Shown piece after piece: positions 42,667 through 51,243 of a stretch of DNA of 64,000 nt. The DNA lies in NCBI GenBank assembly GCA_038318895.1, contig JBBQCS010000001.1:62001-126000 (forward strand). The letters are read 5' to 3'. Below the pieces are notes generated by a model. That model was given only the letters and a program-made list of their open reading frames with translations, was not told where the DNA came from and did no database searches. Position numbers and translations under genes: made by a program. Within the stretch, counting starts at the first letter, position 1. Each line of letters starts with the position of its first letter. The DNA is from UBA11222 sp030652895 (GTDB lineage Bacteria > Pseudomonadota > Alphaproteobacteria > UBA11222).

Positions 42667-43835
42667 TAGCGGGCCTCCTTTACGGCTGCCACCACTTTTT
42701 CAGCGGCGTCTGCAAGATCATGGGCGGACAAAATTGGCAGACCTGAATCCGCTAGAATTTTTTGTCCCTGTTCGACATTGGTGCCTTCCAGGCGCACCAC
42801 CAGCGGCACCGAAAGCTGGACTTCCTTGGCCGCCGCCACTACGCCTTCGGCAATAATATCGCAGCGCATGATGCCGCCAAAAATATTGACCAGAATGGCC
42901 TTCACGTTCGGGTCACGCAAAATGATCTTGAAGGCTTCGGTGACTTTTTCCTTGTCGGCGCCGCCGCCCACGTCCAGGAAGTTTGCCGGCGAGCTGCCAT
43001 ATAATTTGATAATGTCCATAGTCGCCATGGCCAGCCCCGCGCCGTTCACCAGACAACCGATTTCGCCGTCCAGCTTCACATAGTTCAAATCGCGCTTGGA
43101 GGCTTCCAGTTCCACCGGGTCTTCTTCTGATGCGTCGCGCAAACCGGCAATTTCCGGATGCCGGAAAAGGGCGTTGTCATCGAAGTTCAGCTTGGCGTCG
43201 AGGCAGATAAGATTATCCTGCTTGCTCACCACCAGCGGATTGATTTCGATCAGGCTGGCGTCGGTTTCCTGAAACGCCCGGAAAAGCTGTTCAACCAGGT
43301 CCTGGCATTGCCGCGCAAGATCAAGATCAAGCCCTAGGGCAAAGGCGATCCGCCGGCCATGGTGCGGCTGTACACCCGCAACCGGGTCTACCGTCAGGGT
43401 CATGATCTTTTCGGGGGTTTTGGCCGCGACCTCTTCTATGTCCATGCCGCCCTCGGTGGAGGCGATAAAGGCGATACGCGACGACTCACGATCCACCAGA
43501 CAGGCCAGGTACAGTTCGCGCTCGATGTCACAGCCCTGTTCGACATAGATGCGGTGCACCATTTTGCCCTCGGGCCCGGTTTGCGGGGTCACCAGGGTCA
43601 TGCCCAGCATGCGCTCGGCTTCGAGGCTAACCTCGCCGATGGATTTGACTACCTTGACGCCGCCGCCCTTGCCGCGCCCGCCAGCGTGAATCTGCGCCTT
43701 GATGACCCAGCTTCGGGTCCGCAGCGCATTCGCCACCTTGACCGCTTCGTCCGGTGTAAAGGCGACGCCGCCACGGGGAACGGCGATACCGAATCCCTTG
43801 AGCACTTGTTTTGCCTGGTATTCGTGAATGTTCAT
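42666..43835 (-). CDS. sucC: Succinyl-CoA synthetase beta subunit
   Basis: This 389-residue ATP-grasp subunit converts succinyl-CoA to succinate with nucleotide triphosphate formation. MNIHEYQAKQVLKGFGIAVP is the family N-terminus. KAQIHAGGRGKGGGVKVV forms the nucleotide-binding loop and SLIEINPLVV the metal site. NIFGGIMRCDIIAEG is the C-terminal phosphohistidine-docking segment. The ATG at 43835 is chosen by homology; the ribosome-binding site is weak. A 189-bp gap separates it from mdh, enough for a second promoter. Confidence 0.97.
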   Translation of the reverse strand: MNIHEYQAKQVLKGFGIAVPRGGVAFTPDEAVKVANALRTRSWVIKAQIHAGGRGKGGGVKVVKSIGEVSLEAERMLGMTLVTPQTGPEGKMVHRIYVEQGCDIERELYLACLVDRESSRIAFIASTEGGMDIEEVAAKTPEKIMTLTVDPVAGVQPHHGRRIAFALGLDLDLARQCQDLVEQLFRAFQETDASLIEINPLVVSKQDNLICLDAKLNFDDNALFRHPEIAGLRDASEEDPVELEASKRDLNYVKLDGEIGCLVNGAGLAMATMDIIKLYGSSPANFLDVGGGADKEKVTEAFKIILRDPNVKAILVNIFGGIMRCDIIAEGVVAAAKEVQLSVPLVVRLEGTNVEQGQKILADSGLPILSAHDLADAAEKVVAAVKEAR

Positions 43836-44024
43836 GACATCAGGGGTCCATTTTTTGGGCAGCCGCACAGCAAAGCGTCACGGCAACCGCTTTTTCCGTC
43901 CCATGATGTGGTAAATCAGGGATTGGAAACAACACGATGCAACTACTGTGCCCTTTCCCCCATCTCCCGAGTCTTGGTTAAACCAACCTTACCGGTATAA
44001 GTTTAACGTTTTCTTTCCCCGCTT

Positions 44025-45002
44025 CTATTTTTTTCTACCTTTACCCAGGGAGGGACTGATCTTTTTGCAGGCCTGAACCAGATCACGCACAGCATTAACA
44101 GATTTAGTGAACATCTTCTTTTCCGGGGCAGTCATTTTGATTTCGACCACCCGCTCCACACCCTTGGCGCCAATGATTACGGGGACCCCGACATACAGAT
44201 CCTTCACGCCGTACTGGCCGGTCAGGTGCGCGGCGCAGGGCAGCAGCCGTTTTTGGTCGCCCAGAAAGGATTCCGCCATCGCGATAGCACTGGCTGCGGG
44301 CGCGTAAAACGCCGAACCGGTTTTCAGAAGGCCGACAATTTCGGCGCCACCGTCTCGGGTGCGCTGCACAATCTGTTCCAGCCTCTTGGCGGTCGTCCAG
44401 CCCATTTTCACCAGATCGGGCAGCGGGATGCCCGCCACGGTCGAATAACGCGTCAGCGGCACCATGGTGTCCCCATGCCCGCCGAGGACGAAGGTCGAGA
44501 CGTCCTTGATGGAGACGCCGAACTCTTCCGCCAGGAAATATTGAAAGCGGGACGAATCCAGCACCCCGGCCATACCGACCACCATGTTCTGCGGCAGTCC
44601 ACTGACCTCGCGCAGCACCCAGACCATGGCGTCCAGCGGATTGGTGATACAGATGACAAAGGCTTTTGGTGCGTATTTGCGAATGCCTTCGCCGACCTGC
44701 TCCATCACCTTGATATTGATGCCCAGCAGATCGTCACGGCTCATGCCCGGTTTGCGGGGTACGCCTGCCGTCACGATGACCACATCGGCACCCTTGATGC
44801 CGGCATATTTATTGGTGCCGGACAGCTTCACGTCAAAGCCTTCAACCGAGCTGGTCTGGGCCAGGTCCAGGGTTTTGCCCTGTGGAAGGCCTTCCAGAAT
44901 GTCAAACATGACGATATCGCCCAGTTCCTTCAGCCCAGCGAGTAACGCCAATGTGCCGCCTATCTGTCCGCCCCCGATGAGAGCTATTTTCCTGCGCGCC
45001 AT
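44025..45002 (-). CDS. mdh: Malate dehydrogenase (LDH-like)
   Basis: This is a 325-residue NAD-dependent enzyme of the LDH-like MDH group common in alphaproteobacteria. The NAD loop GGGQIGGTLALLAGL begins near residue 10. Substrate-specificity Arg83 lies in AGVPRKPGMSRDDLL, which indicates malate rather than lactate. ITNPLDAMVW is conserved and the catalytic H176 is in GGHGDTMVPL. The C-terminus has a short basic tail (SLGKGRKK). The start at 45002 has GGAGGAAG just upstream. It heads the mdh-sucCDAB-lpd block. Confidence 0.96.
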   Translation of the reverse strand: MARRKIALIGGGQIGGTLALLAGLKELGDIVMFDILEGLPQGKTLDLAQTSSVEGFDVKLSGTNKYAGIKGADVVIVTAGVPRKPGMSRDDLLGINIKVMEQVGEGIRKYAPKAFVICITNPLDAMVWVLREVSGLPQNMVVGMAGVLDSSRFQYFLAEEFGVSIKDVSTFVLGGHGDTMVPLTRYSTVAGIPLPDLVKMGWTTAKRLEQIVQRTRDGGAEIVGLLKTGSAFYAPAASAIAMAESFLGDQKRLLPCAAHLTGQYGVKDLYVGVPVIIGAKGVERVVEIKMTAPEKKMFTKSVNAVRDLVQACKKISPSLGKGRKK

Positions 45003-45043
45003 TACTTCCTCCGCTATGCTAAACGATATCATTAACTATAAGG

Positions 45044-45072
45044 CTAGTAGCGCGATTATTGCTGCTCTGCAA
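45044..45072 (-). promoter_or_regulatory. Candidate sigma-70-type promoter of mdh
   Basis: On the minus strand TTGCAG (45072-45067) and TACTAG (45049-45044) are separated by 17 bases, about 42 bp before the mdh start. The -10 match is only fair. The repeated half-sites at 45076-45097 adjoin it upstream. Confidence 0.4.
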
Positions 45073-45075
45073 GAG

Positions 45076-45097
45076 AGTGTGCACACTAATGCAGTGT
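45076..45097. promoter_or_regulatory. Overlapping inverted half-sites upstream of mdh
   Basis: AGTGTGCACACT (45076-45087) is a perfect 12-bp palindrome. Its right half-site ACACT is followed, five bases later, by a third AGTGT (45093-45097), giving AGTGT-2-ACACT-5-AGTGT. The array adjoins the candidate -35 box, as an operator for the TCA block would. Confidence 0.4.
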
Positions 45098-45198
45098 AAT
45101 TACAGCTTACCGGCAAATAAGACTGTCGACGCACATCAACGCCACGGTGTCAGCAAGCCAGTTTCCTATCCCAAGCGGGTGTGATAGATAAAAATTGT

Positions 45199-45272
45199 GC
45201 GGGTGTAGCTCAATGGCAGAGCAGAAGCTTCCCAAGCTTACGACGAGGGTTCGATTCCCTTCACCCGCTCCA
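45199..45272 (+). tRNA. tRNA-Gly (CCC)
   Basis: The 74-base gene folds as a standard cloverleaf. The acceptor arm is GCGGGTG with CACCCGC, and the D arm is GCTC with GAGC. The anticodon loop TTCCCAA carries anticodon CCC. The T arm is GAGGG-TTCGATT-CCCTT, and the discriminator T is followed by an encoded CCA. The first anticodon-stem pair (G-A) is a mismatch. The gene stands alone between mdh and the CinA-type gene. Confidence 0.93.
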
Positions 45273-45553
45273 GTAAAATCAACAGCTTATTCTGACGCTC
45301 CGGTTCATACCGCATTTTTTGTGACAAAATGTGATGCTCCGCCCCATTACCGGGCATGGCTAGGATATGGAAGCGCGGACCCCACCAGTTTTGCGTTTGA
45401 GTCCGGCGTAACGGCGTTTCTGAAATTACGAATTTCGAGGCGCGGCGCGGGGCTGATGACTGGGCCAGCATCATGGCAAGGGCAGGGTAGAAAGTCTCTC
45501 CACTAATTAAGGACAACTCCAATTAGGGGAGCCGTTTTATCCTGGTGTGAGGT
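45273..45553. other. tRNA-flanking region without a supported gene
   Basis: No coding sequence is supported in these 281 bp. Frames on both strands run back into the tRNA and give the familiar false peptides of tRNA genes. I looked for a tRNA 3'-end repeat that would mark an integration site and for the conserved loop of the SRP RNA, and saw neither. A weak hairpin with CTCC and GGAG near 45518-45532 might end the tRNA transcript. Confidence 0.35.
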
Positions 45554-46033
45554 CTACTGCGCCGCCAGATCCGCAAGCAGATCCAGGGCGGCCTTTGCGA
45601 AGGCCCACATATTGGCTTCGCGGTCTGCATTTCCCGTTGCCAGCGTGATCACCCGCTCGATCGGCCCGCTGACCGCAATACAGGCATGGCCGGGGGGGTT
45701 GCCATAGGGATTGCCGCTGGGGCCGCTGGCCCCGGTTTCGCCAATGCCCCAGGTGGCGCCCATCTTTTCGCGGATGGCGCGAGCCTCGAACAGGGCGAAC
45801 GCCTGGGTGGCGGACTGCATGCCCTTTGGACGTTCCGGCAACAACGTCTTGCCGCCCTTGGCCGTATAGATGACGCCCCCGCCTATATAGAAAGCCGATG
45901 CGCCGGGAACCGCCACCAGCGCCGCCGAAATCAACCCGCCGCACGATGATTCCGCCACCGAAACAGTTTGCTTGTTGGCGATCAGTAAACCAGCGGCGGC
46001 GCCGGACAATGCGGCCAGACTGGGATGGGACAT
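45554..46033 (-). CDS. CinA C-terminal family nicotinamide-nucleotide amidase
   Basis: This 159-residue single-domain protein has the CinA_C/PncC fold. VSVAESSCGGLISAAL holds the catalytic Ser and its surrounding small residues (about 25-40). YIGGGVIYT, then GIGETGASGPSGNPYGNPPG is the substrate loop. The family removes the amide of NMN in NAD recycling. No N-terminal competence/molybdopterin-like domain is present. It is divergent from ffh. Confidence 0.88.
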   Translation of the reverse strand: MSHPSLAALSGAAAGLLIANKQTVSVAESSCGGLISAALVAVPGASAFYIGGGVIYTAKGGKTLLPERPKGMQSATQAFALFEARAIREKMGATWGIGETGASGPSGNPYGNPPGHACIAVSGPIERVITLATGNADREANMWAFAKAALDLLADLAAQ

Positions 46034-46210
46034 AAGGGGGGTTCCTTTGCTGGGACGGGGCTGCGGGATTTTACAATTGCTTGACTCTATCCCAAACCAC
46101 GCCTACTTTCCCAGCCGTTCCATCACAATAGTGATCGAAAACGCCGTCCCACCAGTCAGCGAGGTTTCGCCCACTGGTGTTTTTTGCTTTGCAGTATGGG
46201 CTAACCCACG

Positions 46211-47656
46211 ATGTTTGAAACACTTTCGGACCGCCTTGGCGGCATCTTCGATAAGCTGCGCAAGCAGGCGTCGCTGAGCGAAACGGATGTCGATGAAGCC
46301 ATGCGCGAAGTGCGCCGTGCACTGCTGGAAGCCGACGTGGCGCTGCCTGTCGTGCGCGATTTCATTGCCAAGGTGCGCGAACGCGCCATCGGGCAGGAAG
46401 TGGTCAAGTCGATCACGCCGGGCCAGATGGTTATCAAGATTGTGCATGACAATCTGGTGGAAATGCTGGGGTCAAGCTCCCAGGGTATTGATCTGAACGC
46501 CCCATCGCCGGTGCCGGTACTGATGGTTGGTTTGCAGGGGTCGGGCAAAACGACGACTACCGCGAAACTGGCGCTGCGCTTTCAGAACCGTGACCGCAAG
46601 AAAGTATTGATGGCGTCGCTGGACGTGGCGCGCCCCGCCGCACAGCAGCAGTTAAAGGTGCTGGGGGAACAGGCGAAGGTCGCCACCCTCCCGATTATTG
46701 CCGGACAGATGCCGGTGGATATTGCCAAACGGGCCATGGAAGCAGGCCGTCTGGGCGGCTTTGACGTGGTGATGCTGGACACGGCCGGGCGCACCCATGT
46801 GGACGAAGCGCTGATGGCGGAAGTGGCTGCGGTGCGTACCGCCGTCAATCCCCATGAAACCCTGCTGGTCGCGGATAGTCTGACCGGGCAGGATGCGGTC
46901 AATGTCGCCACCAGCTTCAATGCGCGCACGCCACTGACAGGCATCATCCTGACCCGCGTCGATGGCGATGGGCGCGGCGGTGCGGCGCTGTCGATGCGCG
47001 CGGTTACCGGCTGTGCGATCAAGGCCATCGGCACGGGCGAAAAACTCGACGCGCTGGAGGATTTTCATCCGGAACGCATTGCCGGACGCATTCTGGGGCA
47101 GGGTGACGTGGTCAGCCTGGTTGAGAGGGCCGCTGAATCATTCGAGGTGGAAAAGGCTGAAAAGCTCGCCAAAAAAATGGAGAAGGGCGAGTTTGATCTC
47201 GACGATCTGGCGGAACAGTTGGCGCAGATGCGCAAGATGGGCGGCATGCAGGGCCTGTTGGGTATGTTGCCGGGCGTCGGCAAGATGAAAAACCAGATCG
47301 CCGCCGCCGGTCTCGACGATAAACTGATCAAACGTCAGGAAGCCATCGTGCATTCCATGACCAGGCTGGAACGCCGCAAGCCCAAAGTCCTCAACGGTTC
47401 GCGCAAGCGGCGCATTGCTGAAGGGTCGGGCACCTCGGTTCCTGAAGTGAACAAGCTTCTGAAAACCCATCGCCAGATGGCCGACATGATGAAGAAAGTC
47501 GGCAAGAAGGGCATGAAAGGCCTGATGGGTGGACTTGGCGGAATGGGGGGCGGTGGAATGCCCGCATTGCCGCCGGGCCTGACCGGACTGGGCGGCGGAT
47601 TAAAGGACGGCGGTTTGCCGCAATTGCCCCCCGGATTTCCGGGATTGAAACGCTAA
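46211..47656 (+). CDS. ffh: Signal recognition particle protein Ffh
   Basis: This 481-residue SRP GTPase targets membrane proteins co-translationally. The N domain covers residues 1-95. The G domain has G1 GLQGSGKT at 107-114, the DVARPAAQQQL box, DTAGRTHVD, and TRVDGDGRGGAALS. The Met-rich M domain (about 300-430) binds the SRP RNA (RKRRIAEGSG, KMKNQI). The C-terminus is an unusually long Gly/Pro/Leu-rich tail. It opens the operon ffh-rpsP-rimM-trmD-rplS. Confidence 0.97.
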   Translation: MFETLSDRLGGIFDKLRKQASLSETDVDEAMREVRRALLEADVALPVVRDFIAKVRERAIGQEVVKSITPGQMVIKIVHDNLVEMLGSSSQGIDLNAPSPVPVLMVGLQGSGKTTTTAKLALRFQNRDRKKVLMASLDVARPAAQQQLKVLGEQAKVATLPIIAGQMPVDIAKRAMEAGRLGGFDVVMLDTAGRTHVDEALMAEVAAVRTAVNPHETLLVADSLTGQDAVNVATSFNARTPLTGIILTRVDGDGRGGAALSMRAVTGCAIKAIGTGEKLDALEDFHPERIAGRILGQGDVVSLVERAAESFEVEKAEKLAKKMEKGEFDLDDLAEQLAQMRKMGGMQGLLGMLPGVGKMKNQIAAAGLDDKLIKRQEAIVHSMTRLERRKPKVLNGSRKRRIAEGSGTSVPEVNKLLKTHRQMADMMKKVGKKGMKGLMGGLGGMGGGGMPALPPGLTGLGGGLKDGGLPQLPPGFPGLKR

Positions 47657-47707
47657 CGCGCGCGACATTGCGCAAGACAATTATTGAACCACAACTAAGG
47701 AATCACG

Positions 47708-48133
47708 ATGTCTCTTAAAATTCGCCTTGCCCGCTTCGGCACCAAGAAACGCCCATTTTATCGTGTCGTGCTGGCGGACGTGCGCGCGCCGCGCGACGGC
47801 CGTTTTATCGAGAAGCTGGGCTTTCTCAATCCGCTGCTGCCCAAGGACCATGCTCAACGTTTAAAACTGGATGGCGAACGCATTCAGCATTGGCTGAGTG
47901 TTGGCGCACAACCCACCGACCGGGTTGCGCGTATGCTGGGCGATGCGGGGCTGATGACCAAGCCGGAACGCAGCAACAATCCGATAAAAGCCAAGCCAAA
48001 AGCCAAAGCCGTGGAACGCGTGGCGCAGAAGGCCGAAGCCGCAAGCAAAGCCGCTGAGGCCGCTGCAGCCGCTGCTGCAGCACCTGCCCCTGAACCGGCC
48101 CCTGCAGAAGAAGCAGCGCCAGCCGAAGGATAA
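47708..48133 (+). CDS. rpsP: 30S ribosomal protein S16
   Basis: The first 80 residues are standard S16 (SLKIRLARFGTKKRPFYRVV, then RFIEKLGFLNPL, and LSVGAQPTDRVARML). The remaining 60 residues are a low-complexity tail of Lys/Ala then Ala/Pro/Glu, such as AAAAAAAPAPEPAPAEEAAP. S16 is usually 80-90 residues, but alphaproteobacterial copies often carry tails of this kind. It is preceded by AAGGAATCACG and followed six bases later by rimM. Confidence 0.97.
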   Translation: MSLKIRLARFGTKKRPFYRVVLADVRAPRDGRFIEKLGFLNPLLPKDHAQRLKLDGERIQHWLSVGAQPTDRVARMLGDAGLMTKPERSNNPIKAKPKAKAVERVAQKAEAASKAAEAAAAAAAAPAPEPAPAEEAAPAEG

Positions 48134-48139
48134 AAGTGG

Positions 48140-48691
48140 TTGGCGCCGCCGGATAAACGCATTTGTGTTGGCGCCGTTCTCGGTGCGCATGGGGTGCGCG
48201 GCGAAGTGCGAATCAAATGTTTCACCGCGCGGCCCGAAGATGTGGCGTCGTTCGGGCCGGTTGAGACAGAAGATGGCGCGCAGCGCTTTAGGATAAAGGT
48301 GAGCCGGCACGTGAAAGAAGGCGTGGCGGCGTCCCTGTCCGGGATAAGCGACCGTGATGCCGCGCAGGCGCTAAAGGGGTGCAGGCTGTACGTCCCGCGC
48401 TCGGCGCTGCCGGAATTGCCGGCGGAGGAGGATGAGTATTATCTGGCGGACCTGATCGGACTTGCGGTGCGATGGATAGACGGGCCGCAAGAGGAAGGCA
48501 AAGTCATTGCGGTGCATAATTTTGGCGCCGGGGATTTGATCGAGATAGGGCTTGCGGCATCGGGTGCGGGGGCGAAGCCGCAAACCCTGATGCTGCCGTT
48601 TGAACGCGATGTGGTGACGCAAGTGAATGTGGCTGAAGGGTATGTGACAGTGCTTCTGCCGCAAGAAGTAGTTAAGGAGGATGAGGAGTAA
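48140..48691 (+). CDS. rimM: Ribosome maturation factor RimM
   Basis: This 183-residue factor aids 16S rRNA processing and binds S19. The N-terminal RimM domain has ICVGAVLGAHGVRGEVRIKC. The C-terminal PRC-barrel domain has EDEYYLADLIGLAV and LMLPFERDVV. No ATG or GTG is available in frame; TTG at 48140 is the only plausible start, six bases after the rpsP stop, with AAGGA upstream. It ends five bases before trmD. Confidence 0.94.
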   Translation: MAPPDKRICVGAVLGAHGVRGEVRIKCFTARPEDVASFGPVETEDGAQRFRIKVSRHVKEGVAASLSGISDRDAAQALKGCRLYVPRSALPELPAEEDEYYLADLIGLAVRWIDGPQEEGKVIAVHNFGAGDLIEIGLAASGAGAKPQTLMLPFERDVVTQVNVAEGYVTVLLPQEVVKEDEE

Positions 48692-48696
48692 ACAAG

Positions 48697-49434
48697 GTGT
48701 CCAATGCCGTCACGGCCGCAAATACGTGGGTTGCCACGGTCCTGACATTGTTTCCGGACATGTTTCCCGGGCCATTGGGCTTCAGTCTGGCTGGAAAAGC
48801 GCTGGAAACAGGCATTTGGCGGTTGGAAACAGTGGACTTTCGTTCATTTGCGCGCGATAAACACCGCTCCGTGGACGCTTCTCCCGCTGGGGGCGGCCCG
48901 GGCATGGTATTGCGCCCGGATGTGCTGGCGGCGGCGATAGATGATGTTCGCGGGCGCGACAAAGACCAGCGGCCATTGATCTATCTGACCCCACGCGGCG
49001 CGCCCCTGCACCAGAAGCGGGTGCAGGCCCTGCGAATGAGCCCGGGTGTGGTGCTGATCTGCGGGCGGTTTGAAGGGGTAGATGAGCGGCTTTTGCAGTC
49101 GCGGGGCATAGAGGAAGTCAGTCTGGGCGATTTCGTCCTGTCTGGCGGGGAGCCGGCGGCGCTGGCTCTGATGGATGCGGTGGTGCGTTTGTTGCCGGGT
49201 GTCGCGGGAAATCCCGGCGCCCTGGAGGAAGAAAGCTTTGAGGGGGGATTGTTAGAGTATCCCCACTATACCAAGCCCAATGAATGGGAAGGTATGGCGA
49301 TACCGCCGGTGCTTTTGTCCGGCAACCATGAGGAAATTCGTGCCTGGCGCAAGGCCAGGTCGCAGGAAATTACGCAACGGCGCCGTCCGGATTTATGGCG
49401 GCGCTATAGTGCGGGAACGAAGGAGAATGAGTGA
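48697..49434 (+). CDS. trmD: tRNA (guanine-N1)-methyltransferase TrmD
   Basis: This 245-residue SPOUT methyltransferase makes m1G37 in tRNA. VLTLFPDMFPGPLGFSLAGK opens the protein. SPAGGGPGMVLRPDVLAAAI, ICGRFEGVDERLL and LGDFVLSGGEPAAL form the trefoil-knot SAM site. The segment NPGALEEESFEGGLLEYPHY is the linker to the tRNA-binding C-terminal domain. The start is GTG at 48697. Its stop overlaps the rplS start (TGATG). Confidence 0.96.
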   Translation: MSNAVTAANTWVATVLTLFPDMFPGPLGFSLAGKALETGIWRLETVDFRSFARDKHRSVDASPAGGGPGMVLRPDVLAAAIDDVRGRDKDQRPLIYLTPRGAPLHQKRVQALRMSPGVVLICGRFEGVDERLLQSRGIEEVSLGDFVLSGGEPAALALMDAVVRLLPGVAGNPGALEEESFEGGLLEYPHYTKPNEWEGMAIPPVLLSGNHEEIRAWRKARSQEITQRRRPDLWRRYSAGTKENE

Positions 49435-49805
49435 TGAACTTACTTCAAGAACTTGAACAAGAGCAGATTGCCAAACGCACAGAGGGCAAGACAATCCCAG
49501 ATTTCGCGCCGGGCGATACGCTAAAGGTTATGGTGCGGGTGGTGGAAGGTACGCGCGAGCGCCTGCAGCCGTTTGAAGGCGTGTGTATTGCGCGTTCCGG
49601 CGGCATGACGCTGAATGCAAACTTCACTGTGCGCAAGATTTCCTATGGCGAAGGCGTGGAGCGCGTGTTTTCGCTCTACAGCCCGCTGGTGGATCAGATC
49701 GTTGTACAGCGCCGCGGCCAGGTGCGCCGGGCAAAGTTATACTATCTGCGCGGCCGCACCGGTAAATCGGCGCGCATCCAGGAAAAGAAAGTCGTTCGCA
49801 GTTAG
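49434..49805 (+). CDS. rplS: 50S ribosomal protein L19
   Basis: This 123-residue ribosomal protein lies at the subunit interface. FAPGDTLKVMVRVVEGTRER and QPFEGVCIARSGGM are diagnostic, and the C-terminus reads RRAKLYYLRGRTGKSARI. ATG at 49434 overlaps the trmD stop and has AAGGAG eight bases upstream; GTG one codon earlier is the alternative. leuC follows 20 bp later, so leucine genes may share this transcript. Confidence 0.97.
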   Translation: MNLLQELEQEQIAKRTEGKTIPDFAPGDTLKVMVRVVEGTRERLQPFEGVCIARSGGMTLNANFTVRKISYGEGVERVFSLYSPLVDQIVVQRRGQVRRAKLYYLRGRTGKSARIQEKKVVRS

Positions 49806-49825
49806 CTGAAGCGGGAGAAAGTGCG

Positions 49826-51235
49826 ATGGCTGGCCCAAGCACGCTGTACGATAAGATCTGGCAGGCCCATCTGGTTAGTCAGCAGGCGGACGGAACCTGT
49901 CTGATCTATATTGACCGGCATCTGGTGCATGAAGTGACCAGCCCGCAGGCCTTTGAAGGCCTGCGCATGACGGGGCGCAAAGTGCGCCGCCCGGAGGCGA
50001 CCCTTGCGGTTGCCGATCATAATGTGCCGACCACGGATCGCGCCAAGGGCATCGAGGACGAAGAGTCGCGCATTCAGGTCGAGACGCTGGAAGAAAACTG
50101 CGCCGCGTTCGGTGTCGAATATCTGCCCATGTCCGACATCCGCCAGGGCATTGTGCATATTGTCGGCCCGGAACAGGGCCTGACCCAGCCGGGCATGACG
50201 ATTGTGTGCGGCGACAGCCATACCGCGACCCACGGCGCATTCGGAGCGCTGGCGTTCGGCATCGGCACATCGGAAGTCGAACATGTGCTGGCGACGCAAA
50301 CCCTGATCCAGGCTCCGGCAAAAAATATGCGCGTCACGGTGGACGGAAAATTATCCGCAGGCTGCACCGCGAAGGATATTGTGCTGGCGATCATTGGAAA
50401 GATCGGCACGGCGGGCGGCACCGGCCATGTCATCGAATTTGCAGGCGAGGCCATCCGTGCACTGAGCATGGAAGGCCGTATGACGGTCTGCAACATGACC
50501 ATCGAGGGGGGCGCACGCGCCGGCCTGATCGCGCCCGATGAAACCACGTTCGCCTATGTGATGGGCAAGCCCCGCGCGCCAAAGGGCGGGCAGTGGGAAT
50601 TGGCCGTCAAATACTGGCGCACATTGGTCAGCGACGCAGGTGCGAAGTTCGACCGTGAGGTAACGCTGAACGCCGCCGACATTGTGCCGCAGGTAACCTG
50701 GGGCACCAGCCCCGAAGACGTGCTGCCCATCACGGGTAAGGTGCCCGACCCCGCGGCCGAGCCGGACGCTGCGCGGCGCGCATCCATGCTGCGCGCGCTG
50801 GATTATATGGGGCTGACGGCGGGAACCCCGTTGCAGGAAGTGAAAATCGACCGCGTATTTATTGGATCGTGCACCAACGGCCGCATCGAGGATTTGCGCG
50901 CCGCCGCCAAGGTCGCCAAGGGGCGCAAGGTTGCGTCCCATGTGGGCGCAATGGTGGTGCCGGGGTCCGGTCTGGTGAAAGAACAGGCCGAACATGAAGG
51001 CCTGGACAAAATATTCATCGAGGCGGGGTTTGAGTGGCGCGAGCCGGGGTGTTCCATGTGCCTGGCGATGAACGCCGACAAGCTGGAACCGGGAGAGCGT
51101 TGCGCCTCCACCTCAAACCGCAATTTCGAAGGCCGTCAGGGCCGCGGCGGACGCACCCATCTGGTCAGCCCCGCCATGGCCGTCGCCGCCGCCGTCACCG
51201 GTCATTTGACGGATGTGCGTGCACTGGAAAGCTGA
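49826..51235 (+). CDS. leuC: 3-isopropylmalate dehydratase large subunit
   Basis: This 469-residue aconitase-family subunit isomerises isopropylmalate in leucine synthesis. IYIDRHLVHEVTSPQAFEGL is the family N-terminus. The 4Fe-4S cluster Cys residues lie in FIGSCTNGRIEDL and GCSMCLAMN. VCGDSHTATHGAFGALAFGI and the C-terminal STSNRNFEGRQG are also standard. leuD follows after 8 bp. Confidence 0.97.
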   Translation: MAGPSTLYDKIWQAHLVSQQADGTCLIYIDRHLVHEVTSPQAFEGLRMTGRKVRRPEATLAVADHNVPTTDRAKGIEDEESRIQVETLEENCAAFGVEYLPMSDIRQGIVHIVGPEQGLTQPGMTIVCGDSHTATHGAFGALAFGIGTSEVEHVLATQTLIQAPAKNMRVTVDGKLSAGCTAKDIVLAIIGKIGTAGGTGHVIEFAGEAIRALSMEGRMTVCNMTIEGGARAGLIAPDETTFAYVMGKPRAPKGGQWELAVKYWRTLVSDAGAKFDREVTLNAADIVPQVTWGTSPEDVLPITGKVPDPAAEPDAARRASMLRALDYMGLTAGTPLQEVKIDRVFIGSCTNGRIEDLRAAAKVAKGRKVASHVGAMVVPGSGLVKEQAEHEGLDKIFIEAGFEWREPGCSMCLAMNADKLEPGERCASTSNRNFEGRQGRGGRTHLVSPAMAVAAAVTGHLTDVRALES

Positions 51236-51243
51236 GGTAGGAA

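Noticed and set aside
43974..43986. Inverted repeat TTGGTT-A-AACCAA between mdh and sucC
   Set aside because: The stem has no room for a loop and no T run, so it is not a terminator; as an operator it has no support.
45195..45522. Open frames on both strands through the tRNA (one ending VKGIEPSS, the other with SSMAEQ and RVRFPSPAP)
   Set aside because: Both are well-known false translations of tRNA genes; the sequence is the tRNA-Gly.
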